A stretch of 64,000 nucleotides of DNA from Paracoccaceae bacterium (GTDB lineage: Bacteria > Pseudomonadota > Alphaproteobacteria > Rhodobacterales > Rhodobacteraceae), in assembly GCA_021775315.1 (NCBI GenBank), contig JAJFIC010000091.1, positions 1-64,000 of the forward strand. Reading direction: 5' to 3'. The position numbers and the translations under genes were made by a program. Under the pieces are notes generated by a model. The model saw nothing but the letters and a program-made list of their open reading frames with translations, had not been told where the DNA came from and ran no database searches. Positions 35,402 to 44,944 of the stretch are shown here, piece by piece. How positions within the stretch are numbered: the stretch's first letter is position 1; every line of letters begins with the position of its first letter.

Positions 35402-35411
35402 CCCCCCCCCC
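35402..35411 (-). repeat. ten-base G homopolymer at the TetR ribosome-binding site
   Basis: The coding strand reads G10, then AAAATGCA, then the ATG. The tract occupies the Shine-Dalgarno position. Homopolymers of this length are prone to slippage, and a length change here would alter the spacing or strength of translation start. A sequencing error in tract length is also possible. Confidence 0.6.
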
Positions 35412-35436
35412 AATCGACCGTCAGTGAAATGCGGAT

Positions 35437-35458
35437 ACTAACTGGTCGCCCAGTCAGT
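35437..35458. promoter_or_regulatory. putative TetR operator palindrome
   Basis: ACTAACTGG and CCAGTCAGT are inverted repeats with a four-base spacer and one mismatch in nine. The size and symmetry fit a TetR dimer. It lies 44 bases before the TetR start and between divergent genes, so it could control both the TRAP operon and the isoaspartyl peptidase gene. Confidence 0.55.
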
Positions 35459-35645
35459 TTTGAAGATACCTGCCGGTGAGTCAAGCAAAAGGTTTTCAGG
35501 TTGGGCGAAGTGGCCTGATCCTGTGGGCAAATCTCGAAACGCCATGACTGGCCTAAATGGATGTTGCGATATGTTCTGAAAATCCGATAGCAAGCCGTGC
35601 CCAATCCGGATAAAGCTCGGCCAACAAATACCGGGAGGGGAAATA

Positions 35646-36518
35646 ATGGCTTACGCATTGATAATTCACGGCGGCGCAGGTGCCCGGCCAGGTACGGATT
35701 ACACGCCGCAGTCCCTGCATATGGAGCGTTTGATTGCTGAGGGGCAAAAGATGCTGCTGGGCGGGCGGGACGCGCTGGATGTTGTGTCTGACATGGTTGC
35801 GGAATTGGAAGGCTCGGGCCTTTATGTTGCGGGCAAAGGCTCGGCTCCAAATCTGGCGGGGGCTTTTGAACTGGATGCCTCGATCATGGACGGGAAAGAC
35901 CAGCGCGCCGGGGCAGTTGCGGCGATTGAAGGGGTCAAGCACCCCATCCTTGCGGCCCGCGCGGTGATGGAGGATGGCCGTCATGTGCTGTTGGCCGGAC
36001 CGGGGGCACGGGACATGGCGTGCTCTGCCGGACTTGCGGAAATAACGGACCCACTCAGCTATTATTCTGAACATGTCACGCATGGGTCTGCCGATGCCAC
36101 CAGTCATGGCACCGTTGGTGCCGTGGCGCTTGATCTAAGCGGAGGGTTGGCTGCGGGCACGTCAACAGGTGGCACGTTTAACAAATTGCCCGGTCGTGTC
36201 GGGGACACACCGCTGATTGGCGCAGGCACATGGGCGGACGATCATGTTGCGGTTTCTTGCACCGGCGTTGGTGAGGCGTTTATCAGATCAGCCGCAGCGC
36301 ATGATTTGGCAGCCCGAATGCGCTACGGTGGCCGGTCTGTGACCGAGGCCGCGAACGAGGTTCTGGCAGAGGTCCACAAATGCGGCGGCGATGGCGGGTT
36401 GATCGCGGTTGATGCACAAGGCCGGATCGCGATGCCATATAACAGCGACGGAATGAAACGCGCCGCCGTTTCCAGCCAGATGCAGCCGGTGGTGCGGGTG
36501 TTTGAGCCTGAGCTTTAA
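35646..36518 (+). CDS. iaaA: isoaspartyl peptidase/L-asparaginase
   Basis: A 290-residue Ntn hydrolase made as a precursor that cleaves itself before Thr156 (SHGTVGAVALD); the following STGGTFNKLPGRVGDTPLIGAG region is typical. It splits beta-aspartyl dipeptides, including the beta-Asp-Arg released from cyanophycin. It converges on the cyanophycin operon, eight bases from the cphA' stop, which supports that role. The ATG follows GGGAGGGG. Confidence 0.9.
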   Translation: MAYALIIHGGAGARPGTDYTPQSLHMERLIAEGQKMLLGGRDALDVVSDMVAELEGSGLYVAGKGSAPNLAGAFELDASIMDGKDQRAGAVAAIEGVKHPILAARAVMEDGRHVLLAGPGARDMACSAGLAEITDPLSYYSEHVTHGSADATSHGTVGAVALDLSGGLAAGTSTGGTFNKLPGRVGDTPLIGAGTWADDHVAVSCTGVGEAFIRSAAAHDLAARMRYGGRSVTEAANEVLAEVHKCGGDGGLIAVDAQGRIAMPYNSDGMKRAAVSSQMQPVVRVFEPEL

Positions 36519-36526
36519 TCCTGCCC

Positions 36527-38254
36527 CTATTCCTGCGCCGGTTCAGGCAGCGGCTCGCCAGCCTTCCAGCCGGTTGCCTGCAACTGCGCGATCAAATTCA
36601 TCGTTGGCTTGCGGTCGTCATGCAGCAACAACACCAGAAAATCCCCCGGCTTGGCCCAGTCCAGCGACGCACGCACGGCCGCAAATTCTGTATCCCGGCG
36701 CATCATTCCGTCGGGTATTGCGCCAAGCTTGGACAGTTCATCCGCAATGACCGCAGACAACTCACCCAATTGCCGCCCGCGCAGTTTCTTTGGCAGTTCT
36801 TTGATGACGACCATATCGGGTTTTGCGACCCAGATCGCTTGTATCATTTCGCGCGTGTCGTCGTCGCTGCGATCACCGGCTTGTCCTGCGATGAAAAGGC
36901 GGCGTTTGGCCGGGATGGTCTGAACTGCCTCGGCAAGCGCAAGGATGCCATGTGGGTTATGGGCAAAATCGATCAGCAACGTGACGCCACCAAGTTCGAT
37001 GAAATTGCCCCGACCGGGGTTTTCTTCGGGCGAGCCGGTAAATGACGCCAATCCATCGGTCATCGCCTGAACAGGCAGGTCTAATGCATCCGCCAGCCCG
37101 ATGGCGGCCAGCGCGTTTGAAACGTTGAATTTGGCGGCCCCGCCAAGGCTGGGCGCGAAATCAACCACCGACAGAATCGGGGTTCGCTGGCCGTCGCGCG
37201 CCAAGACCATTTGCCCGTCCGAAACAAAAGCAGCGTGACCGCCTTGGGCGATCCAGACATCAAGTGCGGCTTGATCCAGATTAAGGCCGTACCAAGTGAT
37301 ATTGCCGCCAAACCCGGCGCTGCGCGAAACAAGTTCGGGATCGTCCCCATTTAGAACCAGACGCCCACCCGGGCGCACGGCATCCGCCAACTGAAATTTT
37401 GCGTCGGCCAGTGCAGGTACATCAGTTATGCCGTAGCCGCCCAGATGGTCCGCTGCGATATTGGTTACCAGACAGGCATCGGCCTGCGGCACTGGCAACC
37501 CGCGCCGCATCAATCCGCCGCGTGCGGTTTCGATGATCGCCAGTTCAACCCGTGGATCGCGCACAGCAAGGCGCGCACCTGCGGGGCCGGAATAATCGCC
37601 TTCGTCTAGGATTTCATCGCCGACGCGCACCCAGTCGCTGGATGACAGGCCGACGCATTTTCCGGCTGCCGAACCGATTGCAGCGGCCAGCCGGACGGTT
37701 GTGGACTTGCCGTTGGTGCCAGTCACCATGGCGATCGGCACATCGTGGATGTCGGCCCATGGAACCTCGTCAGTATCAGGCACTTTGTCATCCGACCAGG
37801 CCCGAACACCGTGCCCCAGACCAAGCGACACATGGCCGTCATGGCCAAGATAGGTCACGCCGTGGGCTTTGGCGGCTGTTGCCAAAGCAACCTCTGCCGG
37901 GCTGTGTTCATCCGCGATTTTGCGGCGAAGCTCTGCGGCCACGTCGCTGAAATCGGGCGGTGTTTCATTGTTCAACAGGGCAAATGCGGCCAACCAGCTT
38001 GCCTCGACAATTTCAGTGGCTGCATACAGCGCATCGGTTGGCGCGCTGATTTGCAACGTAGCACCGCCGTCAAAGGCGCGCATCACGATGCGTTCGTTCT
38101 GCCAGCCGACCGCGTCTAAAAGCTTTCGGGTTTCAGTTCGCCAAAGCGCCATCGCAACGCCTTTGACACCGTCCTGCAACGGCACTTCGGCAGCGGCGCC
38201 GGGGCAGGGCATCAGAAAATTGGCACCGGTCAGGCGACGAACATCACGTAACAT
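36527..38254 (-). CDS. CphA' - Mur-ligase protein lacking the ATP-grasp domain
   Basis: A 575-residue relative of the C-terminal half of cyanophycin synthetase. The Mur-ligase P-loop GTNGKSTT is at residues 179-186, with LAIIETARGGLMRRGL and DFAHNPHGI further on. The first 165 residues resemble the CphA N-terminal region only in the opening (RRLTGANF), and no ATP-grasp motifs are seen. I chose the ATG at 38254, preceded by GAGGGGGG; a longer frame overlaps cphA. Tandem cphA/cphA' pairs are known in proteobacteria. Its exact job beside CphA is unclear. Confidence 0.82.
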   Translation of the reverse strand: MLRDVRRLTGANFLMPCPGAAAEVPLQDGVKGVAMALWRTETRKLLDAVGWQNERIVMRAFDGGATLQISAPTDALYAATEIVEASWLAAFALLNNETPPDFSDVAAELRRKIADEHSPAEVALATAAKAHGVTYLGHDGHVSLGLGHGVRAWSDDKVPDTDEVPWADIHDVPIAMVTGTNGKSTTVRLAAAIGSAAGKCVGLSSSDWVRVGDEILDEGDYSGPAGARLAVRDPRVELAIIETARGGLMRRGLPVPQADACLVTNIAADHLGGYGITDVPALADAKFQLADAVRPGGRLVLNGDDPELVSRSAGFGGNITWYGLNLDQAALDVWIAQGGHAAFVSDGQMVLARDGQRTPILSVVDFAPSLGGAAKFNVSNALAAIGLADALDLPVQAMTDGLASFTGSPEENPGRGNFIELGGVTLLIDFAHNPHGILALAEAVQTIPAKRRLFIAGQAGDRSDDDTREMIQAIWVAKPDMVVIKELPKKLRGRQLGELSAVIADELSKLGAIPDGMMRRDTEFAAVRASLDWAKPGDFLVLLLHDDRKPTMNLIAQLQATGWKAGEPLPEPAQE

Positions 38255-38267
38255 TTGCACGCCCCCC

Positions 38268-41144
38268 TCAGTCACTGTCTTCGACTTCTTCAACGGCTAG
38301 GCGCACACCGCGCGCCTCTTTGATCATGCGCATGCCGCCCAGCAGCATACTATTGGGCAGTTCGGGCGCATCTTCAACCGGTGTGGCATCTGCCAGCGGG
38401 TCCGGTTTTACCGTGTCGCCTGTCAGCGCCTGCGCCGCAGAGACCGCATGTGCCGCATCGTCGGCGCCGTCTTGTTCCACCTCGTCAAGCGGGCGGTTGA
38501 AGTAAATGATCTGTTTCCATGTGCGCGAGATATTGTCGCCGAACACCATCAGCAGATCACCGGCCTCACCCATCTGCAAAGCGGTTTCAACGGCGGTTTC
38601 TTCGTCCGGGATCACCTCGATATCGCTTGCTGCTACGCCGTTTTCGATCAGCCCCTGACGCACCAGATCGGGCACTTCGCTGTTTGCGCGACCGCGTCGG
38701 TTGTCATCTGCCCGGCAGATATAATGGTCGAAATGCCCGGCCACGATCCGCGCTGCTTCGGCGATATCCTCGTTTCGGCGATCACCGGGCAGGGTGATAA
38801 CCAGCACTTTCTTGCCCTCAGGTTCCAATTGATCGCAGAGCTTGGTCATCGCCTCGATCGCTGCGGGGTTATGGCCGTAATCAAGGATCACTTTGAACGG
38901 ATGCTCGTCAAACACGTTTAGCCGCCCCGGTGCCTGAAAATAGGACATCGCAAAGGTTCTGAGGCCCTGACGGATATCTTCCAGCGTTTTGCCCATGGAA
39001 AAGCAGATACCAGCCGCGAACATCGCGTTTTGCACGTTGTGCATAGCTTTGCCGTCCATCGTTGCCGGGATCAGATGCGTCCACATCAACGGGATATGCG
39101 CGGCGTTGTCATAGAACGTAATCATGTGGCCGTTCAGGCCTTGTTCCAGCACCACCGCCCGCCCGCCGCGCCGAACATGTTCGCGCACCAGCGGGTGGTT
39201 GGCGTTCAGGGTCACGTAACAGATGTTGCGCGCCTTGGTGTGGCCGGCCATTTTCAGGCACAGTTCGTCGTCAGCGTTCAGCACTGCGGTATCGGTGGCA
39301 ACCTCGACAACGATGCGTTTGACGCGTGCAAGATCTTCCAGCGTTTCCACGCCTTTCAGGCCAAGGTGGTCGGCGTTGATATTAAGCACTGCACCGGTAT
39401 CGCAGCGTTCATACCCCATGCCACGGCGCAACAATCCGCCCCGCGCCGTTTCTAAAATTGCGGCGTCCACGGTTGGATCGCGCAGAACCATCTGGGCCGC
39501 CTGCGGGCCGGTCAGATCGCCCTTCACCGTCAGGTTGCCGTCGATATAAACCCCATCGGTTGTGGCCAGACCGACGGTGTTGCCTGAAAGTTTGTAAGTA
39601 TGCGCCACCATACGCGAGACCGTGGTTTTGCCGTTGGTGCCGGTGATCGAAACGATCGGCACGCGGCTGGGTGTGTCAACCGGAAACAGCATATCCATCA
39701 CAGCACCCGCCACATCACGCGGTGTGCCTTCTGATGGGGCCACGTGCATTCGAAAACCGGGGGCTGCGTTCACTTCGCAAATGCCTGCGCGGATATCTTT
39801 GTAAGACCGTGAAATATCGGCCGAAAGGAAATCAACACCACCGATATCAAGCCCGATGGCCTTGATCGCGCGCTGGGCCATCTCGCGATTATCGGGATGC
39901 ACAATATCGGTGACATCGACGGCTGTGCCGCCCGTCGAAAGATTGGCGGTCGAGCGTAAAAACACGAGCTCACCGTCTTTCAGCACGCTGTCTTTGTTCA
40001 ACCCTTCCTTGGCAAGGTGTTCAATGGCGGTACCGTCAAGTTCCAACCGGGTCAGAACCTTTTCATGGCCGACACCCCGGCGCGGATCGGCATTGATAAT
40101 CTCGATCAGTTCCTCTGCCGTGTTTTTGCCATTGCCAACGATGTGCCCCGGAACCCGCTTTGACACGGCAACAAGCTTGCCATCGACCACCAGCATCCGG
40201 TGATCAAGTCCCTGAATGAACGTTTCAACGATGACAATCCGACCGCGTTTGTTGAATTGCAGGGCCAGATCAAAAGCATCGGCAACTTCTTTGTCGGTTG
40301 TCAGGTTGATCGAAATTCCGTTGCCATGATTGCCGTTAAGCGGTTTGACAACGACCGGATACCCCATGCGCTTGGCGGCGGTGACAGCCTCGGCGGCGGT
40401 TTCGGCTTCGCGCTGGTTGGGCACAGGCAGGCCAAGATCGCCGAGAATGCGGTTAGTGGCCTTTTTGTCCGAGGCCAGTTCCACCGCGATATAGTCTGTT
40501 TCAGACGTGATCGTTGCCTGAATGCGTTTTTGGTAGCGACCGTAACCCAGTTGAATCAAGCTGTGATCGTTAAGCCGCAACCAAGGAATGTCGCGTTCCA
40601 GCCCGGCCTTGACCAAAGACGCGGTCGACGGCCCCAAGGCCCGGCGCTGGGCGGCGCGGATGAATTTGTCGCGCTCTGTCGCAAAGTCAAAATCTTCAAC
40701 CTGCTCGTCAGGGTCAATCACGCTGTCAGGCAGCAGATGACGAATGAGATCAAGCGCCAGCATACTGGATTGCAGGCCGACTTGTTCTTCTTCGTATTGA
40801 AACACCATGTTGTAAACGCCGGTTTCCCCGGCACCACGGGTTCGCCCAAAGCTGACCTCGGCCCCGGCGACGTTTTGCAATTCGATCGCCACATGTTCCC
40901 AGATATGGGCCATCCATGTGCCTTCGTCTTCACGCAAGCGTCTGACGAAACCGCCGGGTTCACCATAGGAACATCCGTGTTCGTGAAGGCCCGGCAATGC
41001 CTCTAGCAGTGGGTCAATGAAATCGACGCCTAACCGGGCTGATGGCCAGTCTTCAAGCGCGCCGATGTCCACCACATGGCGGATAACGGGAAACAGGGCA
41101 TAAACATTCGGACCTCTAAATACAGACGTCTCAAGAATTTTCAT
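38268..41144 (-). CDS. cphA: cyanophycin synthetase
   Basis: A 958-residue enzyme that joins aspartate and arginine into the storage polymer cyanophycin, using ATP. The N-terminal domain (1-160) is followed by ATP-grasp (about 210-480, VVVKPLNGNHGNGISIN near 265) that adds aspartate. The Mur-ligase part (P-loop GTNGKTT at 502-508) adds arginine. It is longer than the usual 870-900 residues because of an acidic C-terminal tail after about residue 890. It lies between cphB and cphA'. Confidence 0.95.
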   Translation of the reverse strand: MKILETSVFRGPNVYALFPVIRHVVDIGALEDWPSARLGVDFIDPLLEALPGLHEHGCSYGEPGGFVRRLREDEGTWMAHIWEHVAIELQNVAGAEVSFGRTRGAGETGVYNMVFQYEEEQVGLQSSMLALDLIRHLLPDSVIDPDEQVEDFDFATERDKFIRAAQRRALGPSTASLVKAGLERDIPWLRLNDHSLIQLGYGRYQKRIQATITSETDYIAVELASDKKATNRILGDLGLPVPNQREAETAAEAVTAAKRMGYPVVVKPLNGNHGNGISINLTTDKEVADAFDLALQFNKRGRIVIVETFIQGLDHRMLVVDGKLVAVSKRVPGHIVGNGKNTAEELIEIINADPRRGVGHEKVLTRLELDGTAIEHLAKEGLNKDSVLKDGELVFLRSTANLSTGGTAVDVTDIVHPDNREMAQRAIKAIGLDIGGVDFLSADISRSYKDIRAGICEVNAAPGFRMHVAPSEGTPRDVAGAVMDMLFPVDTPSRVPIVSITGTNGKTTVSRMVAHTYKLSGNTVGLATTDGVYIDGNLTVKGDLTGPQAAQMVLRDPTVDAAILETARGGLLRRGMGYERCDTGAVLNINADHLGLKGVETLEDLARVKRIVVEVATDTAVLNADDELCLKMAGHTKARNICYVTLNANHPLVREHVRRGGRAVVLEQGLNGHMITFYDNAAHIPLMWTHLIPATMDGKAMHNVQNAMFAAGICFSMGKTLEDIRQGLRTFAMSYFQAPGRLNVFDEHPFKVILDYGHNPAAIEAMTKLCDQLEPEGKKVLVITLPGDRRNEDIAEAARIVAGHFDHYICRADDNRRGRANSEVPDLVRQGLIENGVAASDIEVIPDEETAVETALQMGEAGDLLMVFGDNISRTWKQIIYFNRPLDEVEQDGADDAAHAVSAAQALTGDTVKPDPLADATPVEDAPELPNSMLLGGMRMIKEARGVRLAVEEVEDSD

Positions 41145-41171
41145 CGGGGTTTCCCTTCTTGGTGTTTCTTT

Positions 41172-41999
41172 TTATTTGTTTCCTGGAAAAGCGGTGTGTT
41201 TCTTTAAATCATAGCGATCACCGGCCAAAAGGATGTGCATCCGCACGCCCATCAGGCTGACGGGTTGCCCCTGCCTTGCCTCGGCCATTGAAGAATATTC
41301 AAGATGCGATGTGTCCAGAACCGTAAGGCCGCCGCTGCCAAACACTTCGATTGTGTCGTCCGGCCCGATAAAGGCCGCTGTGTCCTCGTCCACCCCAATG
41401 CCGGTTGCAAACGGGTTATAGGCAAGTGCGGTCAAAAGCCGGCCAATGCGGTCACGTTCGCGGAAATGCTGGTCGATGATCACCTGATTTGTCAGACCCA
41501 AACCCGGTGCCAGTGAAACCATGCCACGCTTGGGCGTCGCCCCCGGTTTGCCGTCCGCGATCATGTGTTCACAAATAAACGCAGCCCCGGCAGACGTTCC
41601 CGCGACATGGACGCCGCGCGCGCTGCCGTGACGTATCACCGAAGCGGCAGAAGTGCCGCCGATCGTTGTTGACAGTCGGAGTTGATTGCCGCCGGTGAAA
41701 AAGATGCCGGTGGCGTTTTCCAGCCGCTCTAACTGTTTGGGGTCTTCACATTCCTCGCGGGTGCTCAGATCAACGATTTCGATATTCGTGACGCCAAGTT
41801 CGCGGAAAACACCGTGCGTGCGCTGGCCTGCGGTATCAAGTTCCGAAGCTGTGGGAATGATCACTATTCGCGCGTCAGGACCGGCGCTGAGTTCGACGAA
41901 CTTTTGTAAAATGGTTGAGGTGCGGACCTTTTTTTCACCACCGCCCACAGGGATGATATAGCCGCGTTGTTCGTTTTCTTGTACTTGTGCCGGACACAT
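41172..41999 (-). CDS. cphB: cyanophycinase
   Basis: A 275-residue serine exopeptidase that cuts cyanophycin to beta-Asp-Arg dipeptides. The nucleophile is Ser136 in AGTSAGAAF. GYIIPVGGGEKK near the start and FFTGGNQLRLS near residue 100 are family stretches. There is no signal peptide, so it works on intracellular polymer. It is the first gene of the cphB-cphA-cphA' operon, 27 bases before cphA. Confidence 0.94.
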   Translation of the reverse strand: MCPAQVQENEQRGYIIPVGGGEKKVRTSTILQKFVELSAGPDARIVIIPTASELDTAGQRTHGVFRELGVTNIEIVDLSTREECEDPKQLERLENATGIFFTGGNQLRLSTTIGGTSAASVIRHGSARGVHVAGTSAGAAFICEHMIADGKPGATPKRGMVSLAPGLGLTNQVIIDQHFRERDRIGRLLTALAYNPFATGIGVDEDTAAFIGPDDTIEVFGSGGLTVLDTSHLEYSSMAEARQGQPVSLMGVRMHILLAGDRYDLKKHTAFPGNK

Positions 42000-42188
42000 C
42001 CAACGCTACCCCTATTTTAAACCTGCCCACCAATTTCTGCTAGTGGCAGGTGAAAGTCCAGACACCAAATCGGTGAAAACACGGCTTAGAACCCGCCGTT
42101 TGGGCGAAAGGGCAGTTGCATTGCAAAGGTTTGCTGAATTTTACCGGATGCGCGTGTTGGGCCGCAATTTGTCGGGTTGTGTTTCCGT

Positions 42189-43820
42189 TTAGGATTCGCT
42201 CAAGTTCGCGGCATCCGACAGGTGGTTTAGCAGCCCTTGTGTTGAGCCGTCCTTGCTGCTGGCATTCCCACCTTCGACCATTGGCAATATCTGTTGTGCC
42301 AGTTCTTTGCCCAGCTCGACGCCCCATTGGTCGAACGGGTTCAGACCCCATATCGTGGCTTCGGTGAAGACGCGGTGCTCGTAAAGGGCAATGATCTGGC
42401 CCAGCAGGTGCGGGGTCAGCTTGCTGTAGGCCAGCGTCACCGACGGGCGGTTGCCGGGGAAGGTGCGGTGGGCGGCATGCCGGGCGCGTTCGTCGCCGGT
42501 GAAGCCGAGGTTTTTGGCGATTTCGCGGGCCTCTGTGTTGCTGCGGCCCAGCATCAGGGCCTCAGACTGGGCCAGACAATTGGCCTTCAGCAGGGCGTGG
42601 TGGTGGGCAAGATCAGCCTCGTGGCCTTGGGCGGCGATCAGGAACTCGGCCGGGATCACCTCGGTGCCCTGATGCAGCAGTTGGTAAAACGCATGCTGGC
42701 CATTTGTGCCGGGTTCGCCCCAAACAACCGGTCCCGAAGGACGGTCAAGCGGCGTGCCGTCAACGGCAACAGATTTGCCGTTACTTTCCATATCAAGCTG
42801 TTGCAGATAAGCGGGCAACCGCGACAACCGCTGGTCATAAGGCAGGACCGCGCGGGTTGGATAGCCGCAGATATTGCGGTGCCAGATGCCAACCAACGCC
42901 AGCAACACCGGCAGGTTTTCAGCAAGCGGCGCAGTCTGAAAGTGGCGATCCATCGCATAGGCCCCATCCAGCAGGGCGGCAAAGTTCGCAGGGCCCACGG
43001 CCAGCATGATCGGCAGCCCCACCGGCCCCCAAAGCGACAGCCGCCCACCGACATAATCGCCAAAGCCAAACACCCGCGCCGGATCAATGCCAAGTGCGGC
43101 GGCCTTGTCGCCAGCGCTTGAAACGGCGGCAAGATGCGTGGGCGCGGCAGTCCCCAGCGCGCTTTCCAACCAGCGAATAGCGCTGGCGGCGTTGGTCATG
43201 GTTTCAATCGTGGTGAAGGTTTTAGAGGCGATGATCACCAGCGTGCGGGCCGGATCCAGCCCTTTCAGCGTGTCGGCCAGATGCGCCCCGTCGACGTTGG
43301 ATACAAAGTGGCAGCGCGGCCCGTCATAGTAAGGCGCCAGCGCAAGTGTTGCCATGACTGGCCCAAGGTCCGAACCACCAATGCCGATATTGATCACATC
43401 GCTGAACGGCGCGCCGTCAGTCGCCGCGATCCGGCCCGTGCGGATGCCATCGGCAAAGCCTTCCATCGCGGCGCGGGTCTTGTGGATCTCGGGCAGAACA
43501 TCCTGCCCGTCGACCAGAATGGGCGTATTGTCCCGGGTTCTGAGTGCGGTATGCAGCACGGCGCGCCCCTCGGTTGCGTTGATCTGCTCCCCCCTGAACA
43601 TCGCGTCGCGATTGGCCGTGACCCCGGTATGGGCGGCAAGATCAAGCAGCAGCGTTCGGGCCGTATCGTCGATATTGGTCTTGGCGTAATCCAAAAGCAG
43701 ACCGTCCGCCGCGGCCGAGAAGGTGTCAAACCGGCCGGCCTGATCAAACAGCGCGAGGATCGGCCGGGTTTTTGTTGCGGCGTGATGGTCTGCAAGTTTG
43801 CTCCACAAGTCTGGCATCAT
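42189..43820 (-). CDS. pgi: glucose-6-phosphate isomerase
   Basis: A 543-residue enzyme that interconverts glucose 6-phosphate and fructose 6-phosphate. Signatures [14 protein letters not shown] near residue 270 and [15 protein letters not shown] near residue 500 are present. It is the last gene of the pgl-edd-eda-pgi series and overlaps eda by four bases. In Entner-Doudoroff users it recycles fructose phosphate to glucose 6-phosphate. Confidence 0.95.
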   Translation of the reverse strand: MMPDLWSKLADHHAATKTRPILALFDQAGRFDTFSAAADGLLLDYAKTNIDDTARTLLLDLAAHTGVTANRDAMFRGEQINATEGRAVLHTALRTRDNTPILVDGQDVLPEIHKTRAAMEGFADGIRTGRIAATDGAPFSDVINIGIGGSDLGPVMATLALAPYYDGPRCHFVSNVDGAHLADTLKGLDPARTLVIIASKTFTTIETMTNAASAIRWLESALGTAAPTHLAAVSSAGDKAAALGIDPARVFGFGDYVGGRLSLWGPVGLPIMLAVGPANFAALLDGAYAMDRHFQTAPLAENLPVLLALVGIWHRNICGYPTRAVLPYDQRLSRLPAYLQQLDMESNGKSVAVDGTPLDRPSGPVVWGEPGTNGQHAFYQLLHQGTEVIPAEFLIAAQGHEADLAHHHALLKANCLAQSEALMLGRSNTEAREIAKNLGFTGDERARHAAHRTFPGNRPSVTLAYSKLTPHLLGQIIALYEHRVFTEATIWGLNPFDQWGVELGKELAQQILPMVEGGNASSKDGSTQGLLNHLSDAANLSES

Positions 43821-44461
43821 TTAGGCTCCAACTGGCTGGCGGTTTTTGCGAGGGCTTCAATTTCGGCCCACTTGCTGCCTTTGACAAGGGCTTCGGGCGC
43901 GACCCAGCTGCCACCGGCGCAGATGACGTTGGGCAGCGACAGATAGCTGAGGGCGTTGTCCGGGCTGACACCACCGGTGGGGCAAAAGCTGATCTGTGGC
44001 AGGGGCGCGCCGATGGCCTTCAGGGCCGGTGCGCCGCCTGAGGCTTCGGCCGGGAAGAACTTCAGCATGTCGTACCCGCGCGCCAACAGGCGCATCGCCT
44101 CGGTCGCCGTGGCCACGCCGGGCAACAGCGGCAGGTCTGCCGCCTCGCAGGCGGCAAGCAATTCATCTGTTGCCCCGGGTGAGACACCGAACATAGCACC
44201 GGCGTCTTTGGCAGCGCGTACATCCGCAGGTGTGATCAGGGTGCCAGCGCCGACAATGCCGCCCTTAACGCTTGCCATCTCGCGGATCACGTCAAGGGCT
44301 GCGGGGGTTCTGAGGGTGACTTCCAGTGCGGGCAAACCACCCGCCACCAAAGCCTCGGCCAGCGGGCGGGCATGGGCCACGTCCTGCACCATCAACACCG
44401 GTACAATCGGGGCGAGGCTGCAAATGTCGCGGGCGTGTTTGCTGGCGTCCTGAGGGGTCAT
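43817..44461 (-). CDS. eda: 2-dehydro-3-deoxyphosphogluconate aldolase
   Basis: A 214-residue class I aldolase that splits KDPG into pyruvate and glyceraldehyde 3-phosphate. The Schiff-base lysine is in [14 protein letters not shown] near residue 136, and [14 protein letters not shown] lies near residue 70. It follows edd only after a 379-base gap that holds a decayed duplication, unlike the tight coupling usual for this pair. Confidence 0.94.
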   Translation of the reverse strand: MTPQDASKHARDICSLAPIVPVLMVQDVAHARPLAEALVAGGLPALEVTLRTPAALDVIREMASVKGGIVGAGTLITPADVRAAKDAGAMFGVSPGATDELLAACEAADLPLLPGVATATEAMRLLARGYDMLKFFPAEASGGAPALKAIGAPLPQISFCPTGGVSPDNALSYLSLPNVICAGGSWVAPEALVKGSKWAEIEALAKTASQLEPK

Positions 44462-44566
44462 GTCAGTCTCCGATCAGGCCGGGATCTGGCGAAAGGGCAA
44501 GTGGCCAGGGCTGTGAGGGTCGAGGGGTAAGGGCCGCGTCGAGCGGGGCGAGATGGGGCGACCCTA

Positions 44567-44944
44567 TCATCTGGCCTGCTGGGCCAAGGGTCCACAGACG
44601 GGACCACTGGGGTCATCGGTTGTCTCTGAACGCCGAAGGTCAAGTTTGCGTCACATCGACGTTGCGCCGAAACAGCGCGAACGGTGCGCCTTGTGTGCCG
44701 GTGTCGTTGAGTGGAGTGCCGGGCGAGAGGGCGAGCGTGGGTGAAGGCAAGCCGGTGTTGGGGCTGCGCCGACCGTCCAGACCGGCAGGCCCGGTCATCG
44801 GCCCATCTGGACCAAGGACCAACAGGCAGGACCACCGGGGTCATGTGAGGTCTCCGAACACTGAGGCTCCGGTTTCTGCGGCCCCGACGTTGCGGCGAAA
44901 CAGGGCGAACAGCTCGCGGCCCGTGCCGGTCTCGTTCCGGCTGA
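44567..44944. repeat. decayed tandem duplication of the edd/eda junction
   Basis: A stretch at 44567-44715 repeats 44795-44944 with an offset of 228 bases. The right copy holds the true 3' end of edd (from 44841) and the bases after it. In the left copy, hand alignment of about 100 bases gives roughly two thirds identity, and it still encodes FALFRRNV in the edd frame. After each copy of the edd end comes an ATGACCCC like the eda start. It looks like an old duplication that pushed edd and eda apart. Confidence 0.75.
44613..44716 (-). pseudogene. fragment of duplicated edd 3' end
   Basis: The reverse strand encodes [19 protein letters not shown], against [19 protein letters not shown] at the end of the intact edd. 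Nothing else of the gene is preserved in this copy and there is no start codon with a ribosome site. It is a remnant, not a gene. Confidence 0.7.

Noticed and set aside
44458-44844. Reverse-strand 128-codon frame between edd and eda
   Set aside because: Its two halves repeat each other (MTPVV at both starts) because of the tandem duplication; low-complexity arginine- and proline-rich product. Kept only as part of the duplication finding.
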